From Croceibacterium_B sp963783195 (lineage in GTDB: Bacteria > Pseudomonadota > Alphaproteobacteria > Sphingomonadales > Sphingomonadaceae): a stretch of DNA of 64,000 bases. A model generated the notes under the pieces. The model was not told where the DNA came from. It was given only the letters and a program-made list of their open reading frames with translations, and did no database searches. Made by a program: the position numbers and the translations under genes. Positions 1 to 11,044 of this stretch are shown in pieces; the stretch's first letter is position 1; each line of letters opens with the position of its first letter. The stretch is from NCBI GenBank assembly GCA_963783195.1, contig CAWAMV010000004.1, forward strand, positions 2,046,001 through 2,110,000, in the 5' to 3' direction.

Positions 1-165
1 GCGCTGCAACTCGCGCGCAACCGCCGCTGGGCAGTCCAGGTGGCCGCCTTGTTGCACGCGGGCAAGAAGCCGCTCGTCGCCGTCGGCGCTGCGCACATGT
101 TCGGCGAGGAGGGCCTGCCCGCCCTGCTCCAGCGCGCCGGGTTCAGCGTCGAGCGCGTCGACTAG
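1..165 (+). CDS. TraB/GumN family protein, C-terminal fragment
   Basis: Only the last 54 codons are present; the gene begins before the window and stops at TAG 163-165. The visible tail contains an arginine-asparagine-x-x-tryptophan stretch followed by KKPLVAVGAAHMFGEEGL, a valine-glycine-alanine-histidine segment, and ends GFSVERVD. This matches the C-terminal end of the TraB/GumN family (PF01963), whose members are putative peptidase-like proteins often exported in Sphingomonadales; the molecular role is not established. The assignment rests on the tail alone, so it is moderately confident. Confidence 0.7.
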   Translation, partial: ALQLARNRRWAVQVAALLHAGKKPLVAVGAAHMFGEEGLPALLQRAGFSVERVD

Positions 166-168
166 GCC

Positions 169-200
169 GCCCGGCAAACCGCTTGCCCGGCAAACCACTT
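169..200. repeat. 16-bp tandem duplication
   Basis: Two adjacent 16-base copies (169-184 and 185-200) differ at one position and have the form GCCCGGCAAACCRCTT. They lie just after the stop codon of the GumN-type gene and upstream of rplY. It looks like a simple local duplication; no function is claimed. Confidence 0.7.
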
Positions 201-295
201 GCATTGCCGCCCCCATTCACCTAGGGGCGCGCCTCCCGTCATGGTCATCCCTGGAGGCGTGGCGGTAACCCAATGCAATTCGAAAGGCACATACG

Positions 296-1000
296 ATGAG
301 CGACGCTCTGACCCTGCCGGCCGAGGCGCGCGAACGGGCTGGCAAGGGAGCCTCCCGTGTACTTCGCCGCGAAGGCCGTGTTCCCGCCGTGATCTACGGC
401 GGCAAGGAAGAACCCACCCCGATCCACGTCGAGGCGAAGGAACTGGTCCGCCAGCTCGGCACCGGCCACTTCATGAACTCGATCGTCATGATCGATCTCG
501 GCGGCAAGTCGGTTCGCGCCATCCCCAAGGACGTTGCGCTGCACCCGGTCTCCGACCGGCCGATGCACGTCGATTTCCTGCGCCTGTCGAAGGATTCCAA
601 GATCCAGGTCGCCGTGCCCGTCGTGTTCACGAACGAGGAAGGCAGCCCGGGCCTCAAGAAGGGCGGCGTGCTCAACGTCGTTCGTCACGAGCTCGAACTG
701 GTCTGCGAATCGGACAAGATCCCCGACGAGATCCAGATCGACGTCACCGGCCTGGAAGTCGGCAATTCGATCCATATCTCGAACGTGAACCTTCCCACCG
801 GTTCCGAAAGCGCGATCTCGGACCGCGACTTCACCATCGCCACGATCGTCGCCCCGTCCGCGCTCAAGCGCGCCGAAGGTGAAGCGGGCGAAGGCGAGGA
901 AGACCAGACCGGCGCCGGCATGGAAGCGGGCGAGACCGCTGCCACCGAGCAGGGTCCCGACGACGACGCAGCCGACGAACAGGAAGCCAAGAGCGAGTAA
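296..1000 (+). CDS. rplY: 50S ribosomal protein L25/general stress protein Ctc
   Basis: A 234-residue long-form L25 (TL5/CTC type) that binds 5S rRNA in the large ribosomal subunit. Residues about 5-95 form the L25 domain (SDALTLPAEARERAGKGASR, then VPAVIYGG), residues about 100-190 the C-terminal TL5 beta domain, and the last 40 residues are a strongly acidic Glu/Asp-rich tail common in alphaproteobacterial orthologues. The start at ATG 296 follows a purine-rich leader (GAAAGG about 11 bases upstream). It lies 93 bp upstream of pth; L25-Pth adjacency is widely conserved. A strong hairpin separates the two genes, so pth may depend partly on its own promoter or on readthrough. Confidence 0.97.
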   Translation: MSDALTLPAEARERAGKGASRVLRREGRVPAVIYGGKEEPTPIHVEAKELVRQLGTGHFMNSIVMIDLGGKSVRAIPKDVALHPVSDRPMHVDFLRLSKDSKIQVAVPVVFTNEEGSPGLKKGGVLNVVRHELELVCESDKIPDEIQIDVTGLEVGNSIHISNVNLPTGSESAISDRDFTIATIVAPSALKRAEGEAGEGEEDQTGAGMEAGETAATEQGPDDDAADEQEAKSE

Positions 1001-1027
1001 CCCTCGCCCTTCCGTTACCGGACAAGC

Positions 1028-1066
1028 AGGCGCCGGCCCTCTCGCGAGGGCCGGCGCCTTGCTTTT
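1028..1066 (+). terminator. Rho-independent terminator after rplY
   Basis: A perfect 14-bp inverted repeat (1028-1041 with 1046-1059) closes a 4-base loop and is followed by TTGCTTTT. It lies 27 bases past the rplY stop codon and before pth, so it probably ends or attenuates rplY transcription. Confidence 0.75.
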
Positions 1067-1092
1067 GCGCGTGGCACGAATAGGAGGCGCCA

Positions 1093-1662
1093 ATGCAGCT
1101 TTGGGCAGGCCTCGGAAATCCCGGACCGCAATACGCGATGCACCGGCACAACGTCGGCTTCATGGCGCTCGACACCATTGCCGACGTTCACGGTTTCGCG
1201 CCGGTGCAGAAGAAGTTCCAGGGCTGGCTGCAGGAAGGCCGCATCGGGAGCGAGAAGATCCTGCTGCTCAAGCCGGCGACGTTCATGAACGAAAGCGGCC
1301 GATCGGTGGCCGAAGCGATGCGCTTCTACAAGTTGGGCGTGGCGGACCTGACGGTGTTCCACGACGAGCTCGACCTCGCCCCTTTCAAGGTAAAGGTGCG
1401 CACCGGCGGCGGCCTTGCCGGGCACAACGGCCTGCGCAGCATCAACCAGCACCTCGGCCCGGACTTTCGCCGCGTGCGGATCGGCATCGGCCACCCGGGG
1501 CACAAGGAGCGCGTGACCGGCCACGTGCTGGGCAACTATGCCAAGGCCGAGTTCGACGACCTGACCGACATGCTCGCCGCACTGGCCGCCGAGGCCGACT
1601 GGCTGGCGAAAGGCGATGACGCCCGCTTCATGAGCGACGTAGCCCTGCGGCAGCAGCAATAG
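1093..1662 (+). CDS. pth: Peptidyl-tRNA hydrolase
   Basis: A 189-residue Pth that releases tRNA from prematurely dropped peptidyl-tRNAs in the cytoplasm. The N-terminal motif WAGLGNPGPQYAMHRHNVGF carries the family's substrate Asn (N9) and catalytic His (H19). Further family motifs are FMNESGRSV, VFHDELDL with the catalytic Asp, and GGGLAGHNGLRSI. The length is normal for bacterial Pth. The start at ATG 1093 is preceded by TAGGAGGC, a strong ribosome-binding site. It follows rplY, a classic pairing. Confidence 0.98.
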   Translation: MQLWAGLGNPGPQYAMHRHNVGFMALDTIADVHGFAPVQKKFQGWLQEGRIGSEKILLLKPATFMNESGRSVAEAMRFYKLGVADLTVFHDELDLAPFKVKVRTGGGLAGHNGLRSINQHLGPDFRRVRIGIGHPGHKERVTGHVLGNYAKAEFDDLTDMLAALAAEADWLAKGDDARFMSDVALRQQQ

Positions 1663-1724
1663 GGGCCGAACGGAACGTTTTCGCCACGCCGTGCTTCTCT
1701 TGTGGACCCACAGCGAGAAGACCC

Positions 1725-1973
1725 ATGACCGACGAGCGTAGCGCCACACTCTATCGAATGATCCTGCCGGACCACACCTGCCCCTTCGGCGTTCGCGCCA
1801 AGGAAATACTGGAAGGGGCCGGTTACGCGGTTGACGACCGGATCCTCGAAACCCGCGAAGAAGTGAATGCCTTCGAGCAGAAACACGACGTCATGACCAC
1901 GCCCCAGGTGTTCATCGGCGGAAAGCGGATCGGCGGAAGCGACGCCGTCGAAGCTTATCTCCAGGACGACTGA
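1725..1973 (+). CDS. Glutaredoxin-family protein with CPFG active site
   Basis: An 82-residue glutaredoxin-fold protein. The active-site region reads TCPFG, so only one cysteine is present where dithiol glutaredoxins have CPYC; this suggests a monothiol-type or glutathione-binding protein. The cis-proline motif TTPQVFI and the glutathione-binding GGSD near the C-terminus are intact. It lies 62 bp after pth and has AGAAGACCC before its ATG. A second, dithiol glutaredoxin (CGFC) occurs at 40167-40427, so this one probably has a different partner or role. The substrate cannot be told from sequence. Confidence 0.85.
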   Translation: MTDERSATLYRMILPDHTCPFGVRAKEILEGAGYAVDDRILETREEVNAFEQKHDVMTTPQVFIGGKRIGGSDAVEAYLQDD

Positions 1974-1989
1974 AGGCTTGCACGCTGAT

Positions 1990-4416
1990 CTAGATCGGTG
2001 ATCCCGGCGGGATGTTCGGCTTGTAAAGCCCGGCGTTCAACGCCCGATCAAGCGCTTCATTGTCACCCAGCAGCCTGCCGAGCCCCCGCGCCCAGGCCGC
2101 GCCCTCGTCCGTTCCGGCAGTACCGGAAAGCTTCGCCGCAAGCCGGTCCAGCCTGTCGGCCAGCGCCAGCGAAAGGGTGGGCGAAAGGTCCTTGTCGCGC
2201 TGCAGGCGCACGGCGGCGAGGGCTGTCGTGGTGGCGATGCGGCGCTGGGCGACGGCCTCGCTCTCGGCAAGCCCCGCCATGTCGAAACTCTTGTCGAGCG
2301 CGGCATCGAGGACGTCGAGCGCTCCGGGAATAGCCGGATCGGCGTGCGACTGGCTCTCCAGTCGGTCGAGACGACCGGGCGCGAAAAGGAACTCCAGCGT
2401 CACCGCGGCCGCCGTCTCCGTCGCGCCGAGCGGATCGAAAACCCCCGGTCCGGCGGTCGCCATCGTCTCAATCTCGCTCTGCCGGTCGTATTCCCCGTTT
2501 GCGCCGCTTGTCAGCAGCGGGATGAGCCGGGCGGGCACGCCGAGCACGCGGGCATCGAGGGTGCCTACCACGGCATCGAGCGCAGCGCGCTGCTCGGGGG
2601 CGGCCACGATCCGTGCCGACTGCGTGCCGTCACCAGCCAGCGAGTAGTCGTAATACACCCCGCCGATCTTCTTGGCCGTCGCCTCGACCTGGTAACGGTG
2701 AAGCAACCAGATCGGCACGAACGCGCGGCGCAGCGCGCTCGAGTCCTCGCCGGCAGGAATGGCATCGGGGCCAAAGCGGGCGAGCGCGGCCTGCCGCACG
2801 GTCAGCACGCGCTTCAACTCCGCCACCGGGTCCGCGCCATCGTCCCACAGCCCGCCTTCGGGCTGGGCGCCATCGGCCGGGCGGGATTCGGCATCTGTCA
2901 CGAGACGCAGGCCCTTCGCCCTGCCCTCGGCCATGACCCTGTCCGCCTCGGCCTGGGTCTGTGCGCCATAGAGCCACTTCACGGCGAACTTGTCCCATTC
3001 GCCAATGCCTTCGCCATAGGCATCCGAGATGACGATCCGCCCGTCTGGCGCCAGGGCGATGCGCGGCGCGGGATAATCCATCACCGAATAGCGGCCCTGC
3101 GTGCTGGCGGCATAATTGTGTTCGAAACCCAGAGTGTGGCCGACTTCGTGCGCGCCGAGCTGTCGGATACGGGCGAGCGCCGCGGTTATCGGGTCGTTCG
3201 GGTCACCTGTGCCGGTCAGGCCCGCCCCGACTAGCGCCTGGAAGATCATCATGTCCTGCCGCACGCGCAACGAGCCGAGGACGACCGCACCCTTGAGGAT
3301 CTCGCCGCTGCGCGGATCGGTGATCGGCTGGCCATAGCTCCATCCCCGCGTGGCGCGGTTGGCCCAGTTGACGACGTTGTACCGCAGGTCGCTCGGATCG
3401 GCGTCACTCGGCAGGATGGCCACCCGGAACGCGTCGACCAGGCCCGCTTCGTCGAACGCCTCGGCCCACCATCTCACACCTTCGAGCAGGGCGGTCCGCA
3501 CTGCCTCGGGCGCGCCGCCGTCGATGTAGTAGACGATCGGGTCCCGGACCGGGCTGCGCACCGCCGCAGGGTCGGTCTTCTCAAGCCGGAACTTCACCGC
3601 GAACTGCCGCACGGGCGAGCGGTCGATCGGGGTCGAGAAGTCGACCACCTGCTGGGCTATGCCGCCTGCTCGCGGATCGTAGACGCGCGGCACGAAGCCC
3701 GGTTCGGGAAGGCGCACGAGCGAGCGCCGCACGAGCAAGGTGATGTTGCCGTATTCGGGCGCGATATTGTTGACTTCGGCCTTCGGCTCATCGGAGGTGA
3801 AGGTGAGGCGGCTGGTCAGCTCGACGTTGTCGGGGAAAACCTTGACCGAAGCCGGGTCGAAGGCGGACAGCCCCGCCTGGTACTTGAACTTGCCGCCCCC
3901 GCCCTGGTCGAGCGCGCGGGCGATGCCCATGTCGTCGCGAAAGGTGAAATCGGTCACGTCGACCAGGATTCTGCCGCCCGGCCGCTCCTCGGCAACCTTG
4001 CCCTGCCACACCGTCGAGGTGGCAAATGCACGGCGGACGGAAGCCTGCTCCGCAGCGGTGCCGCCGCTGGCGACGAAGCGCGGGTTCTCGATCTCTGCCA
4101 CCACGGCCTGCCCGAGCCGGCGGAAAACCAGGAGCTGCGTTCCCTTGCTCGCGCCAAGATCGAGGCCGATGGGAGCCGAGCCGAGCCCGGTTTCCAGCGC
4201 GGCAGTGTAGATGAAGCGGCCCGACACCCCGTCGGCATTGGGCGGCGGCAGTTCGAGGAATACCTTGCCCGCCTTGGCGTCGGTGAAGACCTTCAGCAGC
4301 CCGTCGCGCTCCTGCGCACCGGCCACGACGGAGGCAGTCTCCTTCGGTTTGTCCCTGGCGGCCAGCGGCGCCGAAAGCGAGGTGGCAAGAAGCAGCGGCA
4401 GGACGAAACGGCGCAT
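1990..4416 (-). CDS. Secreted zinc-dependent metalloprotease (DUF5117/DUF4953 type)
   Basis: An 808-residue exported protein. The start is set at 4416 rather than at an upstream in-frame start because it is preceded by GGGGG and opens directly with a signal peptide (MRRFVLPLLLATSLSAPLAA). The zinc-binding motif HEVGHTLGFEH at about residues 423-433 is the extended metzincin form (three His with catalytic Glu424). N-terminal and mid regions resemble the DUF5117 and DUF4953 domains that flank this motif in large proteobacterial and Bacteroidetes metalloproteases. It converges on the glutaredoxin gene and is divergent from ychF. The protein target is unknown; it is probably periplasmic or extracellular. 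Confidence 0.88.
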   Translation of the reverse strand: MRRFVLPLLLATSLSAPLAARDKPKETASVVAGAQERDGLLKVFTDAKAGKVFLELPPPNADGVSGRFIYTAALETGLGSAPIGLDLGASKGTQLLVFRRLGQAVVAEIENPRFVASGGTAAEQASVRRAFATSTVWQGKVAEERPGGRILVDVTDFTFRDDMGIARALDQGGGGKFKYQAGLSAFDPASVKVFPDNVELTSRLTFTSDEPKAEVNNIAPEYGNITLLVRRSLVRLPEPGFVPRVYDPRAGGIAQQVVDFSTPIDRSPVRQFAVKFRLEKTDPAAVRSPVRDPIVYYIDGGAPEAVRTALLEGVRWWAEAFDEAGLVDAFRVAILPSDADPSDLRYNVVNWANRATRGWSYGQPITDPRSGEILKGAVVLGSLRVRQDMMIFQALVGAGLTGTGDPNDPITAALARIRQLGAHEVGHTLGFEHNYAASTQGRYSVMDYPAPRIALAPDGRIVISDAYGEGIGEWDKFAVKWLYGAQTQAEADRVMAEGRAKGLRLVTDAESRPADGAQPEGGLWDDGADPVAELKRVLTVRQAALARFGPDAIPAGEDSSALRRAFVPIWLLHRYQVEATAKKIGGVYYDYSLAGDGTQSARIVAAPEQRAALDAVVGTLDARVLGVPARLIPLLTSGANGEYDRQSEIETMATAGPGVFDPLGATETAAAVTLEFLFAPGRLDRLESQSHADPAIPGALDVLDAALDKSFDMAGLAESEAVAQRRIATTTALAAVRLQRDKDLSPTLSLALADRLDRLAAKLSGTAGTDEGAAWARGLGRLLGDNEALDRALNAGLYKPNIPPGSPI

Positions 4417-4552
4417 GGAACCCCCGATGAAATCGAACGCGCTTGCTAGCATGCCCCTGCGCAAAGTCGATGCGCGCCACGGAGCGCGGAGGCTGGTCTT
4501 TCGCCGTGCCCTCGGCTAGGGGCCGCCACCTGTCCTCAAACCGGAGTTTTCG

Positions 4553-5653
4553 ATGGGTTTCCGCTGTGGAATCGTCGGCTTGCCGAACGTCGGCAAATCG
4601 ACCCTGTTCAATGCCCTGACCGAAACGCAGGCCGCGCAGGCCGCGAACTATCCGTTCTGCACGATCGAGCCCAACGTGGGCCAGGTCGCGGTGCCCGACG
4701 AGCGGCTCGAGAAGCTCGCCGGCATCGCCAAGTCGGCCAAGGTCATCCCCACCCAGCTCGCCTTCGTCGACATCGCCGGCCTCGTGAAGGGCGCAAGCAA
4801 GGGCGAGGGTCTCGGCAACCAGTTCCTGGGCAACATTCGCGAGGTCGACGCGATCGTCCATGTGCTGCGCTGCTTCGAGGACGACGACATCCAGCACGTC
4901 GCCAACCGGGTCGATCCGATCGCCGACGCCGAAGTGGTCGAAACCGAACTCATGCTGGCCGACCTCGAAAGCCTCGAAAAGCGCGTCCCCGCTGCGGCCA
5001 AGAAGGCGACCGGGGGCGATAAGGAAGGCAAGCTGATGGCCAGCGTGCTCGGCCAGGCGCTCGAACTGCTGCGCGAAGGCAAGCCCGCGCGACTGACGGA
5101 GCCGAAAGACGACGAGGAAGCGCGCATCTTCGAGCAGGCGCAGCTCCTGACGGCCAAGCCCGTGCTCTACGTCTGCAACGTCTCCGAAGAGGATGCGGCG
5201 GCCGGCAACGCGATGAGCGAACAGGTCTTCGCCAAGGCTGCGAGCGAGGGCGCCGAGGCAGTGGTGGTCTCCGCAGCGATCGAGAGCGAGCTCGTCGCCA
5301 TGCCTGCGGAAGACCGCGCCGAGTACCTGGAATCGCTCGGGCTCGACGAAAGCGGCCTCAGCCGCGTGATCCGCGCGGGCTACAAGCTGCTCGGCTTGAA
5401 GACGTTCTTCACCGTCGGCCCGAAGGAAGCCCGCGCCTGGACGTTCCCGGCAGGCGCCAAGGCACCCCAGGCCGCAGGCGAAATCCACACTGATTTCGAG
5501 AAGGGCTTCATCCGGGCCGAAACCATCGCCTTCGACGACTACGTCTCGCTCGGCGGCGAGGCCGGTGCGCGTGATGCGGGCAAGCTGCGGCAGGAAGGCA
5601 AGGAATACGTGGTGCAGGACGGCGATGTCATGCACTTCAAGTTCAACGTCTAG
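4553..5653 (+). CDS. ychF: Redox-regulated ATPase/GTPase YchF
   Basis: A 366-residue Obg-family P-loop protein that binds ATP preferentially and associates with ribosomes. The Walker A G1 motif is GLPNVGKST near the N-terminus, Switch II is VDIAGLVKGASKGEGLGNQF, and a C-terminal TGS domain ends VVQDGDVMHFKFNV, as in nearly all YchF proteins. The length is standard. It is divergent from the metalloprotease gene across 136 bp and converges on the TPR protein gene with a shared terminator between. Confidence 0.97.
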   Translation: MGFRCGIVGLPNVGKSTLFNALTETQAAQAANYPFCTIEPNVGQVAVPDERLEKLAGIAKSAKVIPTQLAFVDIAGLVKGASKGEGLGNQFLGNIREVDAIVHVLRCFEDDDIQHVANRVDPIADAEVVETELMLADLESLEKRVPAAAKKATGGDKEGKLMASVLGQALELLREGKPARLTEPKDDEEARIFEQAQLLTAKPVLYVCNVSEEDAAAGNAMSEQVFAKAASEGAEAVVVSAAIESELVAMPAEDRAEYLESLGLDESGLSRVIRAGYKLLGLKTFFTVGPKEARAWTFPAGAKAPQAAGEIHTDFEKGFIRAETIAFDDYVSLGGEAGARDAGKLRQEGKEYVVQDGDVMHFKFNV

Positions 5654-5663
5654 CCAGCGGGCA

Positions 5664-5703
5664 AAAGAAAACGGCGCGGAAGCCGAAGCCTCCGCGCCGC
5701 GTT
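5664..5703. terminator. Bidirectional terminator between ychF and the TPR gene
   Basis: A perfect 9-bp inverted repeat (5672-5680 with 5691-5699) lies between two convergent genes. On its left is AAAAGAAAA, which reads TTTTCTTTT on the minus strand, making it a good Rho-independent terminator for the leftward gene. On the right is a shorter CGTTTCC, weaker for ychF. Confidence 0.7.
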
Positions 5704-5723
5704 TCCTGCATTCCCGAAGCGTA

Positions 5724-7022
5724 TCAGGCGCCGGCGGTGGCAGCCTTCGCATCGGCGTAGGCGCTCCACATCTCGGCGATCGGCTCGCGCACGCCCTGGA
5801 CCTGCTCGAGGGTCGCCTTGCCCTCGGCATACTTGCCCTGCATGATCTGCGCCATGCCCAGGCGGGTGCGAGTGAGATCGGGCTCGGGCGCGCCCTTCTC
5901 AAGCGCCAGCTTGAACATCGTTTCCGCATCGGCGTAGCGGCCGAGGCTGTAGAACGCATTGCCCGCGCCGTTGGCGTTCTTGCCGGTCGGTGCGGACTGT
6001 GCGTCCTTGGCAAGGTTCGGCGCGTCCTTGACGTCGCGCGCGGCGATCGGATCGGCGAGCTCCTTGCTGCTCAGGTAGATCGAATCGCTCGGCGCGAAGG
6101 CACCCTTGTCGACACCGTACTTGAGAACCGAGAGAGTCTCGTTCGGCAGACCGGCCTTGATCGTACCGTTCAGGTACTCCTGGTACTGGTACTTTTCCTT
6201 CAGCGCGTTGGTCAGCTTCATCAGGCGAAGCAGGTCGAGCTGGCCCTGTTCGTCGACTTTGTTGAGCGACGCGACGACCGCGAATGCGCGCAGCCAGTTG
6301 TCGTCGTTGGCATGGTTGGCCAGCAGGCGCATGGCATAGTCGTTGCCCTGGTTGGCCAGCTTCGCCTCGTAGGCAATGGCGAGGCCGCGGTGCAGCCACG
6401 CATCGGGGATCTCCTGCCCGGCGGCCTTGCGCTTGTCGATCAGGTCCGCGAGGTAGCGCAGCCCCTCGGCGTAGTTCTTCTCGCCGAAGTAGGTCTCCGC
6501 CTGGATGACCTCGGGATCGCCATCCTTGTAGCCGGCAGCGGCCGACGCCTGGAATTCGCTGCGCGCCTTGGCGTAGTTCTTGGCGTCCATCGCCCACTTG
6601 CCGAGATAATAGTGGAACATGCCCAGCCGTTCCGGCGGCGTCTCGCCGCTGTCGAGCATGAGCTGGATGCCCTGCTCCTGCAGCGAGGTGTCGCTCGCCT
6701 TGTCACCCAGCGTCACCAGGAGGCTGCCCATGACGTACTTGTCGTGACCGTTCTCGATCGCGGAGACCACGCCCGGGACCATCGCCTTGGCGGCGGCATA
6801 GTCGGTGCCGGCGGTCACGGCGTCGGCCAGCGGCGTGTAGGCCGCGGCGAAACCCTTGGAATTGGTCGGCTGACCCTTGGCCTCGTCCTTGTCCTTCTTC
6901 TTCTGCGCGAGCGCGGGGGTCGAAACGACGGCCGAACCGACCATACCGCCGGCCGCCAGCGTCAACGCAAGGGCGACGTGCGAGCCGAATCGGCGAGCAG
7001 GGCGAGTGGACTTGCGGAACAT
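5724..7022 (-). CDS. Exported TPR-like repeat protein of unknown function
   Basis: A 432-residue protein. The start at 7022 is chosen because AGGAGAG sits upstream and the product then opens with MFRKSTRPARRFG, a positively charged n-region, followed by a hydrophobic segment and a cleavage site near STPALAQ. The mature part begins with a lysine-rich stretch (KKKDKDE) and then consists of helical repeats rich in Ala, Gly and aromatic positions, typical of tetratricopeptide-like units (for example NAFYSLGRYADAETMFKLAL near the C-terminus). Such proteins usually scaffold periplasmic complexes. Its promoter region is shared with gyrA. No specific function can be assigned. Confidence 0.8.
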   Translation of the reverse strand: MFRKSTRPARRFGSHVALALTLAAGGMVGSAVVSTPALAQKKKDKDEAKGQPTNSKGFAAAYTPLADAVTAGTDYAAAKAMVPGVVSAIENGHDKYVMGSLLVTLGDKASDTSLQEQGIQLMLDSGETPPERLGMFHYYLGKWAMDAKNYAKARSEFQASAAAGYKDGDPEVIQAETYFGEKNYAEGLRYLADLIDKRKAAGQEIPDAWLHRGLAIAYEAKLANQGNDYAMRLLANHANDDNWLRAFAVVASLNKVDEQGQLDLLRLMKLTNALKEKYQYQEYLNGTIKAGLPNETLSVLKYGVDKGAFAPSDSIYLSSKELADPIAARDVKDAPNLAKDAQSAPTGKNANGAGNAFYSLGRYADAETMFKLALEKGAPEPDLTRTRLGMAQIMQGKYAEGKATLEQVQGVREPIAEMWSAYADAKAATAGA

Positions 7023-7320
7023 AAAACGTCTCTCCTGTAGGGAACTTCGGTGGCCCTTACCCGGGCCCAACACATGGCGCGCCCGCGTGTGCCGGGAGAC
7101 GCCGAAATTTGCAAACTGCTTATCGGGCCCGGGCGCTGAACGGACATTGAATGGGCCGTTTGCGCCCCGTCAGCATGCCAGATGCCGGAAATGGCGGCCA
7201 AGTGTGGAAAACGGGACGTTTGAACCCTATCTGGGGGTCCTCGTGCTGGCTTAGCCGAGACCCTTCCCGTAGGGTGCGGGGCGAGCCACACTTCCAGAAC
7301 AGAACAGGCCAAATTCGCAA

Positions 7321-10164
<2,844 letters not shown>

Positions 10165-10200
10165 GGAGCTTGGCCCTCACGCCGCAAAAGGCACCATTTC

Positions 10201-10226
10201 GCCGTCCTTGCGACATCAAGGACGGC
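10201..10226. terminator. Stem-loop after gyrA
   Basis: A perfect 10-bp inverted repeat (10201-10210 with 10217-10226) with a 6-base loop lies 37 bases past the gyrA stop codon, between convergent genes. There is no T-run, so it may be a weak terminator or a 3'-end stabilising hairpin. Confidence 0.5.
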
Positions 10227-10301
10227 GGACCATTCCACCTTACACCGTCCCGCACCTCTCGCCTGCAGGCGTGCCGGTGCATACGGGACGGCGAGAAGGG
10301 C

Positions 10302-10979
10302 CTAAGTCGGCAGTCTGGCTGACGGGTGCGTGCGGAGCATGCGCTGCACGATGCCGAGGCAGATCAGCAGTTGGCCGAGGTAGTAGAGCGGCCAGATGAG
10401 CCAATGCGGCCAGTTGTCGCCCATAAGCGGACCGCCGCCCGCCACGATCAACAGGTCGCTGGCGAGAAACATGACCGCACCGACGCCTACGCGATAGCGC
10501 GAGAAAGCGCTCATCCACGCACAGGAAGCCATCCCGCCGAGGGCCAGACCATAGATTGCAGTGGGCACGGCCTCGCTGCGATCGGCCGGCAGGAACCAGA
10601 AGACCAGCGGCGTCAGCAGGAGCATGGACACTGCCAGGGCTTTCTGGCTCGGCGTCGCGGCCTCGCGCGGATGGCGCAGGTAGAGCGCGATCATGGCCGC
10701 GTGGTAAGCGAAGAACAGGATCGCGCCCGCCCCGCGATCGATTTCCATGCCCATGTCGCCGAGAGCAGCGAGACCGAAGGCCAGGGCGAGTAGCGCTGCA
10801 TCGCGCCCGCTGCCGCGCAGCCCGGCGTATAACGCCAGCAGGCCGACTGCGGCACCTTTCAGCGGTATGAGGTACAACTCCGGCACCACCGGAGACTGGC
10901 GCAGCGCGAAGAATGCCAGTGAGGCCGCGAGGCTCGCCAGCAGGATCGGCCGCTTCTCGGATAGTGCGCGTTTCGGCAT
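10302..10979 (-). CDS. Lysoplasmalogenase-like membrane protein (YhhN/TMEM86 family)
   Basis: A 225-residue integral membrane protein with about seven to eight hydrophobic segments. It matches the YhhN family (PF07947), whose studied members hydrolyse the vinyl-ether bond of lysoplasmalogens. Family-like features are the acidic motif LGDMGMEID after the second or third helix, the FFAYHAAMI segment, and a late FLASDLLIV helix with an Asp. The ribosome-binding site AAGGGAAGG precedes ATG 10979. It is divergent from trmFO. Whether it acts on plasmalogens in this bacterium is unknown. Confidence 0.8.
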   Translation of the reverse strand: MPKRALSEKRPILLASLAASLAFFALRQSPVVPELYLIPLKGAAVGLLALYAGLRGSGRDAALLALAFGLAALGDMGMEIDRGAGAILFFAYHAAMIALYLRHPREAATPSQKALAVSMLLLTPLVFWFLPADRSEAVPTAIYGLALGGMASCAWMSAFSRYRVGVGAVMFLASDLLIVAGGGPLMGDNWPHWLIWPLYYLGQLLICLGIVQRMLRTHPSARLPT

Positions 10980-11044
10980 GGTGCCCTTCCCTTTCGCTGC
11001 ACTTGGACTTGTCGGGGCGGCCCTTCAAGCACTAGGCGCTAAGG

